In this document: in pieces, positions 1 through 61,900 of the stretch | Position numbering within the stretch: the stretch's first letter is position 1 | How the letters are laid out: every line of letters starts with the position of its first letter | NCBI GenBank assembly: GCA_023101885.1 | Contig: JALPQD010000412.1 | Span: 203,227 to 267,226 of the forward strand | Length of the DNA: 64,000 nt | Direction of reading: 5' to 3' | Source: Typhlomys cinereus | Taxonomy: Eukaryota > Chordata > Mammalia > Rodentia > Platacanthomyidae | Made by a program: the position numbers and the translations under genes | The notes under the pieces: model-generated | What the model was told of the DNA's origin: nothing | The model's database searches: none | The model's input: the letters and a program-made list of their open reading frames with translations, nothing else

Positions 1-999
1 TGGAAAACATCAGACCAGAAGGGCCACTGGACTCCTTTCCAAAGAGCTATAGATTCACACCGCGTGCTTCAATCCCGAGAATTCTGCAGACAGTGCCCGC
101 CGCCGATGATCAGGGCAGTCTCTGCTCTTTCATGCGCTGGTGGTGGGGACATTAAATAAGATAGTATACATAAAAGTATCCAGACTTTTCTGGCCGATGA
201 TGGATGCCGGAAAGCACTTGTTCATTTAATTCTAGTCCTGGCCTCATTCTCCCTCTCGCTTTACTTCCATTCTACAGTTAAAAAAGAAAATTCTAAAGGA
301 GTTTCTTTTCCCCTGCATTCTGGGAAATGTAACCCAGGTTCTTATGCTATGCATGCCATTCAGTCCACCCATACACTACATACTCGGTTCCCCTAAGATG
401 GTTTTTACTGACGTGTGTTGTGGTACATGTAAAGAAAATGTACAGTGTATTAAAATACGAATAAATCGAAAACTCTGCAGCGCTATGATGTATGTGTGTG
501 CGCATGCACATAGGTGTGGTAGAGCAAGAGAGAGGAAGCGTGAGTGTACCTATTGTGTGTGGGTGTGCACATACCATGGTGCACAAGTGGTCAGAGGTCA
601 AGGACAACCTTTTGGATGTCAGTTCTCACCTCTCTACAGTGCTTGAAACAAGGCGTCTTTGTCTGTGAGCTTCTAAATATTGTCCTGGCTTTGCTTTCCA
701 TTTTCCATAGTTTTGCTGGAATCACACATACACTGTCATGTCTGGCTTTCCTGGGGAATCCTATTACAGGCCGTCTGGTTTGGGTGGCAGATACCTTTAC
801 CCTCTGAGCCATTTCCACAGTCCTGATTTTTTCCTTTCAACTATGACACACTTTAAACTTTTAAAGAGAAAAGCAACTTATTGTCTTTCCTCAGACCTTT
901 ACCATTTATGTCGCGGTTGCTTCCTTCCTAGCGTCACGACTTCTGCTGGTATATCTCCTTTTGCCAGAACTTTGTGCTTCTTTTAGTGTGAATTTGCTG

Positions 1000-1550
1000 G
1001 CAATGAATTCTTAGCTTTTCATCATCTGAGAATGTACTCAGTTCTCTTTCATGCCCTAAGGAACTATTTTGTGGTCTATAAAGTTCTTGATTGCCAGTTA
1101 TTTTGTTGTTCTTTTTAGCACTTTAAACATTTTGTATTGTATGGTTCCTGACAAGAATCTATTCGAACTGACTCTCTTTACTTAATGCATTGGTTGTCTC
1201 TGGCTGCTTTCAAAATATTTGTTTTTCAACGTCTTTGATTTTAGTTGTTTGGTTATGATAAGATAAGCAAGCCTGGGTTTCTTTGAGCTTATCTTATTTG
1301 GTGCTGTGTGCTTCTTGGATTATAACTTTGTGCCTTACACTAAATTTAGGACGTCTTAGTCATTATTTCTTCTATTTTATTTTTCTGGCTCAACATACCT
1401 CCTTTCCTGTTTCTAATCTACTTCCTTTTTGTTTAGACGGGACCATTTATGTCACTCTGCCTTTAAATTCTCTGACACTTTCCTCTGCTACTAAGTTTAT
1501 CAATGTGTTGAATTAGCTATTTTGGCGTCACAGAGTTCTCTCCATGGTGA
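1000..1550 (-). mobile_element. Ancient L1 fragment, antisense
   Basis: AT-rich sequence with the order of blocks seen in old mammalian L1 read antisense (CTGAGAATGT..., TTGGTTGTCTCTGGCTGCTTT, GGTTTCTTTGAGCTTATC, GCTTCTTGGATTATAA). Recognised by eye; strongly decayed. Confidence 0.6.
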
Positions 1551-1649
1551 GATGGCTCATCTTTTTCTGAATCTGAGTGGGATTTGCTCTTACTATTCAG
1601 ATCATGATTGCAATAATCGCCTTATTATTTCTCTCCCTCTCCCACCTCA

Positions 1650-1982
1650 GGTGTATGTGTGTATATTCTTGTCTGTGTGTGGGTGGGCATACACGTGTGT
1701 GGGGGGTACATATGCACAACTGTACATGCATGTAGATACAGAGAGTTGATCTAGGGAATCATTCTCTGTTGTTCTCTACCTTATTCTTTTGAAATTGGGT
1801 CTAATTAAATCAAAGGTTGCTTACAGGTGAGTCTGACTAGTCAGCTTGCTCTGGGGAGTCCCAGGTTGTGCCTTCCAGGGCTGGAATTAAAGGCGGATTG
1901 CTACACCCATCAGGCACTTCACTCTGGACCTCTTGTTGGCAAGGCAAGTGCTTCGGCCGCTGAGCCAACTCCTCAGTCCACG
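1650..1982 (-). mobile_element. Composite SINE (B4-like), antisense
   Basis: TG-rich start, ...CCAGGGCTGGAATTAAAGGC... and end AAGTGCTTCGGCCGCTGAGCC AACTCCTCAGTCC. Same family as 11325-11656 and 57040-57385. The family name is tentative. Confidence 0.65.
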
Positions 1983-2535
1983 AGAGATGCTTTAATGCCT
2001 CAGTTCCCATAAATGCATCGCCTTGCAGTTGTTTCCTTGCAATTTTCTTTTTGGCTTTCCTTTCACAGCTACTAGCAGTTTCTCAAGTTTGTTCTAGCAG
2101 GTGGTCAGTATGCTGGGCTCCCACCTGCCGTCTCTGGGCTGTGGCTTCAATGTTGGTTCAGTTGTGAGGGCTTTGCATTGGTGTTCTGGTTGCACTCAGT
2201 GTATGTGCTGGTTTTGAATGTGATACCAGCTCGGGCCCCTGTAACTCTTTGGTCTCCTGTTGACTGGCAGGCAGCTCTGGGATGGGCTCGTATGATAGGT
2301 CCTGCCTAAAGAGGTCATTTTCTTGAGCTTCAGCCTTGCTGTGATTTCTTTCATGTTTTCCAGATCCTAGGAGACCCTGATTCTCTATGATCACCTTAGG
2401 CTTTATTTTCATTTCTCTGTTGTGCTGTGTGCTTCCGGTCTGTCTTCAGGGCTAACAACAGAGGGAGGGAGAAAGAGAGAGAAAAATCGAGAGAGAGGGA
2501 GAAAGAGAGAGAAGAATCAAGAGAGAGGGAAAAAG

Positions 2536-3016
2536 AGGGGAAGGGAAGGGAAGGGAAGGGAAGGGAAGGGAAGGGAAGGGAAGGGAAGGGAAGGGAAGGG
2601 AAGGGAAGGGAAGGGAAGGGGAAGGGAAAGGAAGGAGAGGAAGGGAAGGGGGAAGGGAAGGGAGAAGGGAAGGGAAGGGAGAAGGGAAGGGAAGGGGGAA
2701 GGGAAGGGGGAAGGGAAGGGAGAAGGGAGAAGGGAAGGGAAGGGAGAAAGGAAGGGAAGGGAAGGGAAGGGAGAAGGGAAGGGAACAGGGAAGGGAAGGG
2801 AGAAGGGAAGGGAGAAGGGAAGGAAAGGAAGGGGGAAGGGAAGGGAGAAGGGAAGGGAAGGGAAGGGAAGGGAAGGGAAGGGAGAAGGGAAGGGAAGGGA
2901 GAAGGGAAGGGAAGGGAAGGAAGAAGGGAAGGAAGGGAAGGGAAGGGAAGGGAAGGAAGGGAAGGGAAGGAAGGGAAGGGAAGGGAAGGGAAAGGAGGAG
3001 GGGAGGGAGAAGGGAA
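2536..3016. repeat. (AAGGG)n pentanucleotide repeat with GGGAGA interruptions
   Basis: A polypurine stretch that starts as GAGAGAGGGAGAAAGAGA (from 2460) and becomes nearly pure AAGGG units, especially at 2539-2620 and 2845-2885. It then shows regular GGGAGAAGGG and GAAGGAAG interruptions. It lies in the region downstream of NPHP1. The open frames on both strands are artefacts. Confidence 0.95.
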
Positions 3017-3224
3017 GGTTACCACCGGCTTGGTAGCGTTTGGAATGCTGCTCTGCCTCCCCAGTCCTCTTTGAGCCAACGGATTGCTGTCCCCCTGCTC
3101 TGCCCAAGACTCCCAGTTCCACCAGTTCTGCTCACTGGCAGGAGAAGGACTGTCCTCACTCTGACCCTGCTGGCTGGCCTAATTTTCTGCAAACACTTAT
3201 TGTTGCAGTCGTCCTACATGGTTG

Positions 3225-3612
3225 CCCATAAATCATCATCAAATGGCTTAAGGGAAGAAGGGGTTCAGTTTATTCTCTTATGATAGACTGGTTACAGTTC
3301 CTCACTCGCACCAACACCAGGGCTGAGGGAACTGGCCACACCGTCTCTACATAACAGCTGAGAATGGGATGATCCTCACTTGCCAGACCAGCATGTCTGG
3401 CCAAGTGCACACAAGGATGCCAGCTCTCTCAACCAGCTCTCAGTATTTATTCCAGGGCCTAGTCCAACCCACCACGTGCTGGGCCTTCCCCATTATCTAG
3501 ACAGTTTCCTGCAGGTTTGCTCTGGGCTTAACTCAACCACTAATTCTCCACAAATGTGCCCAGAGCTCAAACCCTCAACTATCAGGTTGATACCTGTGCC
3601 CAACTATGACAC
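3225..3612 (+). repeat. Dispersed 350-400-bp repeat, copy 1
   Basis: Shares CTTGCCAGACCAGCATGTCT, AAGGATNCCAACTCTCTC-like blocks and GAGCTCAAACCCTCAACTAT with the copies at 62225-62602 (same strand) and 42590-42995 (opposite strand). The GTCAACTTGACA end on the other copies resembles rodent URR1-type non-autonomous DNA elements; that family name is a guess. Confidence 0.8.
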
Positions 3613-3973
3613 TTATCTTCACCTCTAGATATTTCTCTTGTGTATTTATTCATTAAATTATTCATTTGCTTGCTGTTTGTCCCTGACCCTTGCCTTTCCC
3701 TAGGCTCCAGGGGAACAGGGATATTCTTGTGGTGGATCACAGACATGACACCCTCTTTTTTTAAAATTTTAAATGAGAATTTTGAGGGGGGGAAGGAGCT
3801 GGGGAGAGGGGAGGGAGAGGGAAGGTGCCAGGATATGGAGGTCAGAGGACAGCTGTTGGAAGCTGGTTTTCTCCTTCCACCATGTGTGCCAGGAGACTCG
3901 ACTCATTTCACCATGTTTGTGCACATGGTGTGTTTATCAACGGAGACATCTCTCTGGCCAAATCACAGGTTTT

Positions 3974-4000
3974 TACAAATTTTTATCTCTCTGTCTGTCT

Positions 4001-4041
<41 letters not shown>

Positions 4042-4280
4042 TGTGTCAGAGGGCACTGTGTGTCCCTGTGGAGATCCAAAGGTGACTTCAGGAATCATCC
4101 TGGATTGCTTCTACCTTCATTTTGCTTTGTTCTGAGATTTCCCAGGCTCCGCCCACCAGGTTGGGAAGTGCAGGTCACTGCCATTTCCTCCTGGCATTTT
4201 TTTGTGGGACCTAGGATCCAAACTCAGGACCTTCTGCTTGCGAGTCAGAGTCTTAACCCCTGAGCCCTCTCTCCAACCCA
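3974..4280 (-). mobile_element. tRNA-derived SINE
   Basis: (TG)n then GAGGGCACTGTGTGTCCC, ending TGAGCCCTCTCTCCAACCC. AATCAC occurs on both flanks. Confidence 0.88.
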
Positions 4281-5315
4281 ATCACTGTTTTTTTATTATT
4301 ATTATTTTATTTTTCTACTTTTGCAAGGCATATTGAGTACTCATCCCTGATTCCCTTCATCCTTCCTCCCTCCCATCCCCTCTCTTCCCTTCATCAATCC
4401 CTCACCCTCCTGCCTGTGTGCTTCTGTGGACCTCAGGACCTTCACTCTGACTTGTATACTCTTGTGGGGGTTCAGGCCTCTGTGGCATACCAGGTTGCCT
4501 CTCTTCGGGCCACTCCGCTGGTAAGGGCATTTCCCTTCACTCATCCAGCTTTAGATCCCAAGGTTTCCACTGTATGTTCTTATGAGTTCCTAGATATTCT
4601 ATGGGGGCATGTTGGTATATCAGTCATTATGCAAGTCTGGGAAGGACAAATCTCACTGTAGTGAGTTCCTAGTAGAGCAATCCTGACTTGCAATGTCTTG
4701 TCTAACGGTGAACCATCTTTAGGTTCTTACAATCCCATCTTTATGTTCTTACAACCCCACCATCCCCTCTTCTGCAAGGTTCCTAAAGCCTTAGAATGGG
4801 AAGAGATCGGGTTAGCTTGATTCTGCGTGAGCCTTGCTGAGTTGATGGTATTCTGTCTGCATGATGGTTGGTTATTGCTATCCACTTCACTGCTCTTCTT
4901 ATTGCCCTAACAGGCTGCATCCTGTTAGGGTATTGAGATCCTCTACATCTGATGTAGAAGAAGACGTCTAAATAAATGTTCTTCCAATCTATGGATATAG
5001 TAACAGTTATCAACAGAGCAGTCTACTGATCACACTGTTTTTGAATGCTGCTTGGCACACGGAGGTCCCATATTGCAGGTGTTGGAATTCTGAAATCTGC
5101 CTCTTCCAGTCACAAAGACTTGGCAAATAACCGATTCTTCTACCTCCTTCTCCTCCCCCTCCTGTTCCTCTTTTTCCTGCTCCCCACCTTCCTCCTCCTC
5201 CTCTTCTTTAGATATCCTCTAGACTGACCTCTGAGAAAGGACAAAGTTCTGCAGTTATCTTTGCCAGCCAAGTTAGAAATGGATGAGCAGGGTAAGGTCC
5301 ATGAGAAAGGGACAT

Positions 5316-5438
5316 GGAAGGGAAGGGACAGGGACACGAGAGGGGAGGGACATGAGAGGGGAGGGACACGAGAGGGGAGGTACATGAGAGGGGAAGGACA
5401 CGAGAGGGGAGGGACACGAGAGGGGAGGGACATGACGG
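5316..5438. repeat. Short minisatellite, 15-bp unit
   Basis: Seven to eight copies of GGGACACGAGAGGGG / GGGACATGAGAGGGG, with alternating C/T and one GGTACAT unit. Confidence 0.9.
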
Positions 5439-5683
5439 GGTGCCGCCGAAGTCCCAGATAGGAGCTGCGTGGAACACGAGCGACTAAGTCGTACAATGGT
5501 CTGTTTTCTGTGGCACCTGAAGCCCTGCACGGGCTCATTCAGCCAGTGGCCACTGAGTCATACCTGGGCCCTCGTGGCAGTGCAGCCCTGGCCTGGTCAG
5601 TCCTCATCCTGTCCCCCTCCCTCCCGACCTAAGTCCATGCGGCTGCTGTGCCAAATGTGAGGAGTGAAGGTGACAAGCTGGAT

Positions 5684-6015
5684 TTTTTTTAAGGCATTTC
5701 ATTATTATTATTATCATTATCATTATTATTATTATTGTGTGTGTATGTCTGTCTGTCTGTCTGTGTGTCTGTCTATCTGTCTGAGAGGGCACTGTGTATG
5801 CCTGTGGAGGCCCAAGGGTGACTTTAGGAGTCATCCTGGATTGCTTGATCTCCTTTTTGCTTTGTTCTGGGGTTTTCCAGGCTCCACCTTCCAGGACAGG
5901 AAATGCAGACTGTCTCCATTTCCATCTGGTATTTTTACATGGGAACGGGGATCTGAAGTTGAGTCCTTTTGCTTGCAAGGCAGAGGCGTAAGTCCTGAGC
6001 CATCTCTCTAGCACA
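5684..6015 (-). mobile_element. tRNA-derived SINE, (TG/TCTG)n tail on plus
   Basis: Antisense copy with ATT repeats and GTCT repeats as its tail. Exact 11-bp target-site duplication ACAAGCTGGAT at 5673-5683 and 6016-6026. Confidence 0.92.
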
Positions 6016-7125
6016 ACAAGCTGGATGGATGTGGGAGCTGTGAAGGAAAGAAATCATCCAAAGATTTTTAAAATCTAATTTCTATTTATTCTTTGATAAT
6101 TTCATACATGTATAAATTACATCTTGATCACTCTTCCCCTCCCTCTCCCCTCCTTCCTGGGCCCCTCCATTCCCCCTCTCCTTTTCATGTACTTATCTGA
6201 GTCCCATTAGTACTGCCCACATGCACTGGGGGGTGGGGCCATCCGCTGGACCGTGAGAAACCAGCAGTGGCCACGCCTCTGAAGACGTACCACTCTCCTT
6301 CACCCAGCATCTACTGTCAGTAGGTAGTCAGCCAGCGGTGACTCCGCCCTGATCCAGGCTGGAGTGTTGATTGGCTGGGTCTTATGAGGGAAACAGCCAC
6401 ATGGGGCCCAGAGACGTTCCTTGTACCCCTCTTCCTTGACGCTCCTGAGCCTTGGGCATGGTGGGGGTAGTGGTCCAGGTGTCCCACTTGGGACTGAGCA
6501 TGTAACAGTCACTTATTCTCAGCCGTTGCCTAGTTATGACTCAGCATCAATATTGCCCATGACAGACAGAAACTGCTTTTGACCAAGGTTGAGGGAGCAC
6601 TAATATTTATGGTGGAACCATAAATATTTTAGAAGGCAGATTTGGAAACATGTCCACTTAGCAAGATGGCAGTAGTGTATAGTGTCTTCAGTAGTAGGGT
6701 CTTACCATCTAAGTATGGGGGGCATCCATCTGTGGCAATACCCTACATTGCTTTGGGGGGCCTGTGCGGACTTCCTGGTCAATAACTCTTAAGGATGAAT
6801 CCCCCATTCTGGGGGCAACAATGTCCATCGCACAGGGAATCTACATTTAAACACCTTCAAAAAAATTCTGTACTTTTTAATTAGCTTGTAAAGTAGGGGG
6901 TCTCAACAAGGTTTTTTTTTAAAATGTGTCTTTAGTTTTTGTTAATGTACCTTCATTCTCTCCTTTCCACCATCTCTCTGCCCCCACCAAAGACTTAATC
7001 TGAATTTTACTGGTCCCCAGTGTCAGAGAGTGTTTGGAGACAGATCGTGTAGATGGACCGAATATCTGTACATATACTGTTGAGCATATGGTCATTAAGG
7101 TCCCCGGCCACAGAATTTTTAGAAT

Positions 7126-7160
7126 TTTATCTGTCTATCTGTTTATCTATGTGTGTATGT

Positions 7161-7220
<60 letters not shown>

Positions 7221-7446
7221 GTATACCAGGGCACTTGAGACTGTGTGCCTATGGAGGCCCAAAGGTGATATCAGCAGTCGCCCTGGTTTGCTCTATCTCC
7301 TCATTGCTTTGCTTCGGGGATTCCAGAGCTGGAATTACAGGCAGTTGACATTTCTGCATTTTTTTACGTGGGATCCCGGGACCTGAACTCAGGTCCTTTT
7401 GCTTGTGAGGCAGAGGCTTTAACCTCTGATCCATCTCCCTGACCCA
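7126..7446 (-). mobile_element. tRNA-derived SINE with long (TG)n
   Basis: A (TG)n run of about 70 bases (7148-7222), then the antisense SINE body, which ends TGATCCATCTCCCTGACC. Confidence 0.88.
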
Positions 7447-7483
7447 TAGTTTTTTAAAAGAATAGTTCGCTTGTTCATTTATG

Positions 7484-7692
7484 AGAGAGCGCCAAAGACA
7501 GAGAGAGACAGAGAGAGAAAGAGCATGCATCTACGAGAGAGAGAGAGGGGGGGGAGGGAGAAGTGCATGCCATGATGCAAGAGTAGAGGTCAGAGGGCAA
7601 CTTTCAGAAGTCAACTCTCTCCTTCCAGGGATGGATTTCAGGTCCAGGTTTGCAAGCCATGTCTTACCTGCTGAGCCATCTGGACCCACCTT
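7484..7692 (-). mobile_element. B2-like SINE, antisense, with (AG)n
   Basis: GAGAGAGAGA run, GCATGCCATGATGCAAGAG, GAAGTCAACTCTCTCCTTCC, ending TGCTGAGCCATCTGGACCC. Confidence 0.7.
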
Positions 7693-9111
7693 TTTTTCGT
7701 GCGTGTGAGACAGGGTCTCTCTTTGACCTGGAGCCCACCGATGTGAGCCCTAAGTTCCTACAAAGAAGCTGCACCTGCTAGGCGGATGGATCATTAGCGT
7801 GACACGGAGAGGTCTGGAAAGTTGCAGCCCACAGCCAGATTATCGCGGGCCATCTTCAGTCCCCGTAACAGTCGTTTACTACTCCCCTGCATGTGACCTA
7901 ACATCCTGATGACTATGTGATAAATCCTTTGGAATGTACAACTTTTTAAAAAGAGGATTAAGGCAGAGTTTATTACAGGAGAGAAAGAATGGAACAAAGA
8001 ACTCACAGACTCCAGGCATGGAATTCATGAGGACGAGGGAAACATGGAAAAGGAACTCAGATCACTGCCAGACACACAGTTAGACCCTCGGAGTGGAGTG
8101 TCACGAAGGGGCAGGGGTGTCCTGGGACGTACAACTTTTGAAATGTACAACTAACCGAGACCAACCAAAAGACTAAGCACATCATCAGAGAGCATCTGTG
8201 GCCACGTCGGAGAGCCCCCCTGCTTTTCCATGACCCGCCTCCTTGTTGTGTCTGCCAATGTATTTGAGAAGTGCTAGATTTACGGTTTCCTTTATTTTGC
8301 GATTGTAAAATTTCAGGAAACTGTTATCACAGCAAAACACATGGACTGTGGAGCAGCCTGAGTCTGTTCTTGGGTCGTGGTCACTCGTATTTGGCGCCAA
8401 AATAAACCATCTTTTGTTGTTTAAATGTGCGCATGGATACTAGGCAGTTCATGTAGCCATGAGCTCCAGGAATCTGCCCGCTGCCTGTCTCTGCTTCCCC
8501 AGTGCTGAGCTACAAGGATGTGCTCTGATAACCTTTATTTCTGCCTGAGTTCTGGGGATCTAGCGCAGGCCCTCGTGCTTGCGTGGCAGCACTGTACTGT
8601 CATGTCTCTCCAGCCCAGACTCTTGGAATTCGAATACTGCAAAAATAAGACACAATAAGACTTCACAGCCAGCTAACTGCGTCTTTCGAGGTGGTTTTGC
8701 GTGGCTCGTGGCTGCCTTGGGTAAGACAGATCACGGCTGAGTCCTCACGGTTTCTGTCTGGGGCCGAGTGGTTGCCACAGAAAGGCATGGTGAGTAAATG
8801 AATGAGGGGCCCACGCCGGGGTCCCGAGGAAGTCGGGTTCTGTCCCCGCCTCTTTGTGTGGAGAGAGACACAGCAGCGCGCCGCTGGCCAGCTCAGTCAC
8901 CGCTGCTGTGGGAGACACCCCTGACCTACCTTCGCTCAGAGGAAGCGCTGAGGGCCGAGTGGGCAGTTCTTGCAAAGGATATCCTAGCCTACTGCAAGCG
9001 ACAGCCCCCTCCCCCCAGATGGTGACAGTTCTGCCTCTTTTGTGAAGTTCTGATGGTTTTCCCATATCCTCCTGGGGTGGGGAGGTTGGGGGGAGGAGGG
9101 AAGGGAAGAGG

Positions 9112-9395
9112 GGCCTAAGATGGCTCAGAGAGGAAAGAGCTCCTTGGGCCAGCCAGAGGACCTGAGTTCTGATCCTCAGAACCTGCGGAATGCCCCAGGT
9201 ATCCAGAAGACAGGAGGATCCCCAGAAAGCTTGCCTGGCACACGAAGGGGGCAAACAAGAGACTCTGCCTTAAGCAAGGGCTACCCCTCCTCCCAGGCTG
9301 TCCTGTGACTACTGCATGTGTGCTGTATACACACAAATGCGCGCGCGCGCACACACACACACGCACACACACACGCACACGCACACGCACAAATA
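9112..9395 (+). mobile_element. B2-like SINE with (GC)n(CA)n tail
   Basis: GCCTAAGATGGCTCAGAGAG start, GACCTGAGTTCTGATCCTC, tail with GCGCGCGCGC and ACACAC (9340-9390). Confidence 0.72.
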
Positions 9396-10479
9396 AGAAG
9401 GAACCTGGGGAGGGATAGACTACATGATTAATTTGCGTGGTTCTAATGGCGAGTCTCTGGGTTTCCCAAGTAGCCCCATATGACTAGGACGCTAGGGGGC
9501 CACACCCAGGCCTGGCCACCCCTGCTCTTCCCCTCCAAGATGAGCTCAGCGTGCTCAGAGGCTGCCCCTCCATGCACATGCCCCAGGACTGTTTCCGGAT
9601 GGTTTTGGCTCCTTGACAACCCCTTCCTGTTTGGGAAACTAAAAAAGTGGCATTTAAAAAGTCAGAGAGGTTTTGCTGGAAAAACAAGAAGGTTCCACCG
9701 ACCGAAGGAAAGCTGGGGCTTCCCACGGCCGAGGTGGCGTTGTCGGATCTGTTCAAGCCGACGGCCCGTGTCCCTCTGTTTCTGGCTTGGTGACAACAAA
9801 GCTTGTTTTCTCCCAGCCGTGCTTTTCTCTCGTGTGTCAGAAACTATGAGATCGCCCACAGGGTCGAGCCTGGCACATGCACTTAGGACAGAGGACAGCC
9901 CGAGAACACTTGGGAGGCACCGTCTCTTCCCCCAAACTCTACATGCACCAAAAGGAGTTTGCCAGCACCTCCCTCGTCTAAAATGCCCCGCCCCTGGCAT
10001 CGGGCCAAAAATAAGCCCAATGCTTAAAAAGAAAAACAAAAAGGTGGAACTTAGAAATGAAAGCATCTACAGAAAAAAACCAGACTGACTTTCACAGTGG
10101 GTGGCGCGTGGTCTCGGGTTCTGTCAGGACACCAGAGGAGGCAACAGAACAGGGCCAGGCCCCTGGGCACAGGCTGGCATCCCTTTTGAAAAGGCCGCTC
10201 TCCACCAGACAGCATCGGGGGAGGCCCCGGAAGGAGGGGCGCCACCTAGGAAGTGTGGATGCTGAGCCTCTCACCCGGCACAGTCAAGGAGGGGCTCCCA
10301 GGAAGAGGCGTAGCCAGGTTCTGACTTGTCATTCATGGCAGGGAATCCTTCCTTGGCACGTCAGTGCCTTAGACCAAGGCTGCTGTGCTTGGGATACCAC
10401 CAGAGAAATCGTGTTTCTCACAGAGCCCCTTACGTACCTAGTTTTTATCTGTTGGAATTTTGACTCTTAGTGTGGCTTT

Positions 10480-10735
10480 ATTTATTTATTTTGGTGTGTG
10501 TTCTGCAGGGCACTTTAGTATGTGTGTATGTCTGTGCAGACCCAAAGGCGGAATCAGGAATCACCCCTGGATTGCTCTACCTCCTTATTGTTTTGCTTGG
10601 GGTACGTGTGCGTGCCCCAGACTTCGCATTCCAGGGGCAGAATGACAGGTCTCTGCCCCACCATATCTGCCCAGCATTTTTATGTAGGATCAGGGGAATC
10701 TGAACTTAGATCCTTTTGTTTGTGAGGCCGCAGTA
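10480..10735 (-). mobile_element. tRNA-derived SINE, 5' end lost
   Basis: Antisense body from AGGGCACTTTAGTATG to TTTGTGAGGC, without the usual CATCTCTCCAGCC end. A B2-like fragment follows at 10745-10848. Confidence 0.8.
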
Positions 10736-11324
10736 AGGGGTGGAGGTTACGCAACTTTATCTCCTTCCACCTTGTTGGTGCCTGGACACTAAACTCAGGT
10801 CTCTAGGTTTCTGAACACTTTACCTGCAGAGTTGTCTCGCCAGTTCTGCACACGGAATTCTTCAAGGCTGGTAGGGATGAGACAAAATATCTTGGAGAGG
10901 AGAAAATGCCACATGAGGCCACTGTGAAGTTCTCAATGCAAGCTATATAACCTGCCTGGCCTGTCTCTTTAACAGTCCAATAAAATATAAATATAAAATA
11001 AACAAGTTCCTTAACTCCATATATGAACTACAAAGATGACCGAGGGAACTTAGATCATTGCCAAACACACACTCGGTTAATATCAAGTAATGTACTGGTT
11101 ATTAATAAACTTATCACTGCCGGGCATATTATATCACTCATATCATGCCAGATAATATTATTAATTGATAATAAGAAAGGCTTGAGGCATTTTGCAACAA
11201 CTACAAATTTATTTGGAAGAAATGCTGTTTGAAAGACCACAGTTGGCTTGTCTCTTTTTCTCTGAAAAACCAAGTCAACTCCATTCCAATGTAACTGTTT
11301 TTTCCCATGTGTATGAGTGTATGG

Positions 11325-11656
11325 TGTGTGTGTGTGTGTGTGTGTGTGTTTGCATGTGGGTGGGCAACAAGGGTGTGGATGGGTGTGCATGAGCAAGTCT
11401 AAGGGTGATGGGAAGAATCATTCTCTACCTTCGTGCTGAGAGCCTGGGTCTCTAATTAAATTCCAAGCGCACCACTAGGGTATTCTTGCGAGCCAACTTC
11501 CTCTGGGGATCCCTGCCTTTGCCTTACAGGGCTGGAATTACGGGTGGGCCGCCTTGTTGGCCAGAGATTTTTTTACATGGGTCCTGGGGATGTGAACTCC
11601 AGTCTTTTGCTAGTGTGACAAGCACTTTAACAGATAAACCATCTCCTCAGTCCAGT
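11325..11656 (-). mobile_element. Composite SINE (B4-like), antisense
   Basis: (TG)n, AGGGCTGGAATTACGGGTGG, TTTTTTACATGGGTCCTGGG, ending AACCATCTCCTCAGTCC. Confidence 0.7.
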
Positions 11657-12114
11657 TTTTCAGCTTTTTGACAGAGAGGAGCACTTGCCTTGCTTTGGAA
11701 AGACAAAGATGACTTTGCCTTTTATTTGTCCAATGATAGGATAAATATTATGAATCAATGAAAGGATTCACAATAAACTCAGTTTCTTAAATGATAGGAT
11801 AAATGACATAAGCAGTATTCACAATTTTATATAATCTGCATAATAAAATCCTTTTCCATTTTTTTTTACAGTGCTGGGGGAGAACCCAGACTTTGTGTGA
11901 CTAGATCAGCAGGTGCTTTATAAGACAACACTCCCAGCCTTGGGATACTGAGCTCTTATGAGATACATAACTTGGAAATATCTTCTCATTTGTGGACTAT
12001 CTTTTCCCTTTCTTGAATAATCATAAATTTAACTTTTACTAAAAACTTGATTTTATAGACACCTATTACTTGAAACAAGTAGTTGGTTTTTGAATAAAGC
12101 ACAAACTTTGATAC

Positions 12115-12286
12115 AACAGTATTACTATCAAAATTTATTTTATTTTGAATATAGTTTGGTCGTCAGATACTTCTTTGCAAATACACAGAAGAGCGAGACC
12201 GCAGCGGCAGCAGGTCAGTTTCTTTGGCCACATGGTTCGCGTCAACGCCAGGGGCCAGGCCCAGCGGGAGTCGATGGGGGCCCCGG
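12115..12286 (-). other. NPHP1: NPHP1 3' UTR with overlapping poly(A) signals
   Basis: Downstream of the stop, the minus strand carries two overlapping AATAAA hexamers (TTTATT on plus at 12134-12139 and 12139-12144). A GT/T-rich stretch (GTTTGTGCTTTATT on minus) lies about 25-40 bases further on, a typical downstream element. The UTR would be only about 170 nt. The exact cleavage point is inferred. Confidence 0.7.
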
Positions 12287-61403
<49,117 letters not shown>

Positions 61404-61599
61404 CTAGGTTTGAAAAAGAAAAGAATAAAATGTGTTTCACAGCTGGTCAACACAGAGAGAGAAATTCTACAATACCTCTTCCCTGCACGGCTGCAGCACC
61501 GCGGGCGTTCCATGTGCGACTCCCACAACTACACTGTCTTAGACACTAAATGGGAAATATGAAGATGAACTAAAATAAGCTAATGAAGAGGGATTTTTA

Positions 61600-61630
61600 C
61601 ATTTTTGCATATGTGTGTGCATGTGCATGC

Positions 61631-61664
<34 letters not shown>

Positions 61665-61900
61665 CAGAGGGCACTGTGTGTCCCTGTAGAAGACCAAGGG
61701 TAACTTCGAGAATTATCCTGGATTGCTTCTACCTCCTTTTTGCTTTGCTCTAGGATTTCCCAGGCTCCGCCCACCAGGGCTGGAAGTGCAGGCCGCTGCT
61801 GTATCTGCCTGGCATTTTTTTCATGTGGGGCCTGGGATCTGAACTCAGGGCATTTGGTTTGCTAGGCAGAATCTAAACCCCTGAGCTATATGTCCAGGCT
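61600..61900 (-). mobile_element. tRNA-derived SINE
   Basis: (TG)n tail, ATCAGAGGGCACTGTGTGTC body, ending CTGAGCTATATGTCCAGGC. Confidence 0.88.

Larger units (their letters stand above)
1..12100. other. Region downstream of NPHP1, no gene recognised
   Basis: Apart from the repeats listed, I see nothing I can call a gene in 1-999, 6027-7125, 7700-9110, 9400-10480 and 11660-12100. In human the next gene in this direction is MALL; I looked for its tetraspan exons and did not recognise any. Frames near 8745-9254 and 9662-10066 lack recognisable homology. Confidence 0.55.

Noticed and set aside
2396..3122. Lys/Arg/Glu/Gly-rich and Pro/Ser/Leu/Phe-rich open frames
   Set aside because: AAGGG pentanucleotide repeat translated in different frames.
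8745..9254. 169-codon minus-strand frame downstream of NPHP1 as a candidate neighbour gene
   Set aside because: No recognisable domain, overlaps a SINE at its 5' end, and low-complexity Pro/Ser/Leu content.
9662..10066. 134-codon minus-strand frame with a hydrophobic N-terminus, considered as a MALL exon
   Set aside because: Sequence does not resemble the MAL/MALL tetraspan family and no splice-site pair supports it.
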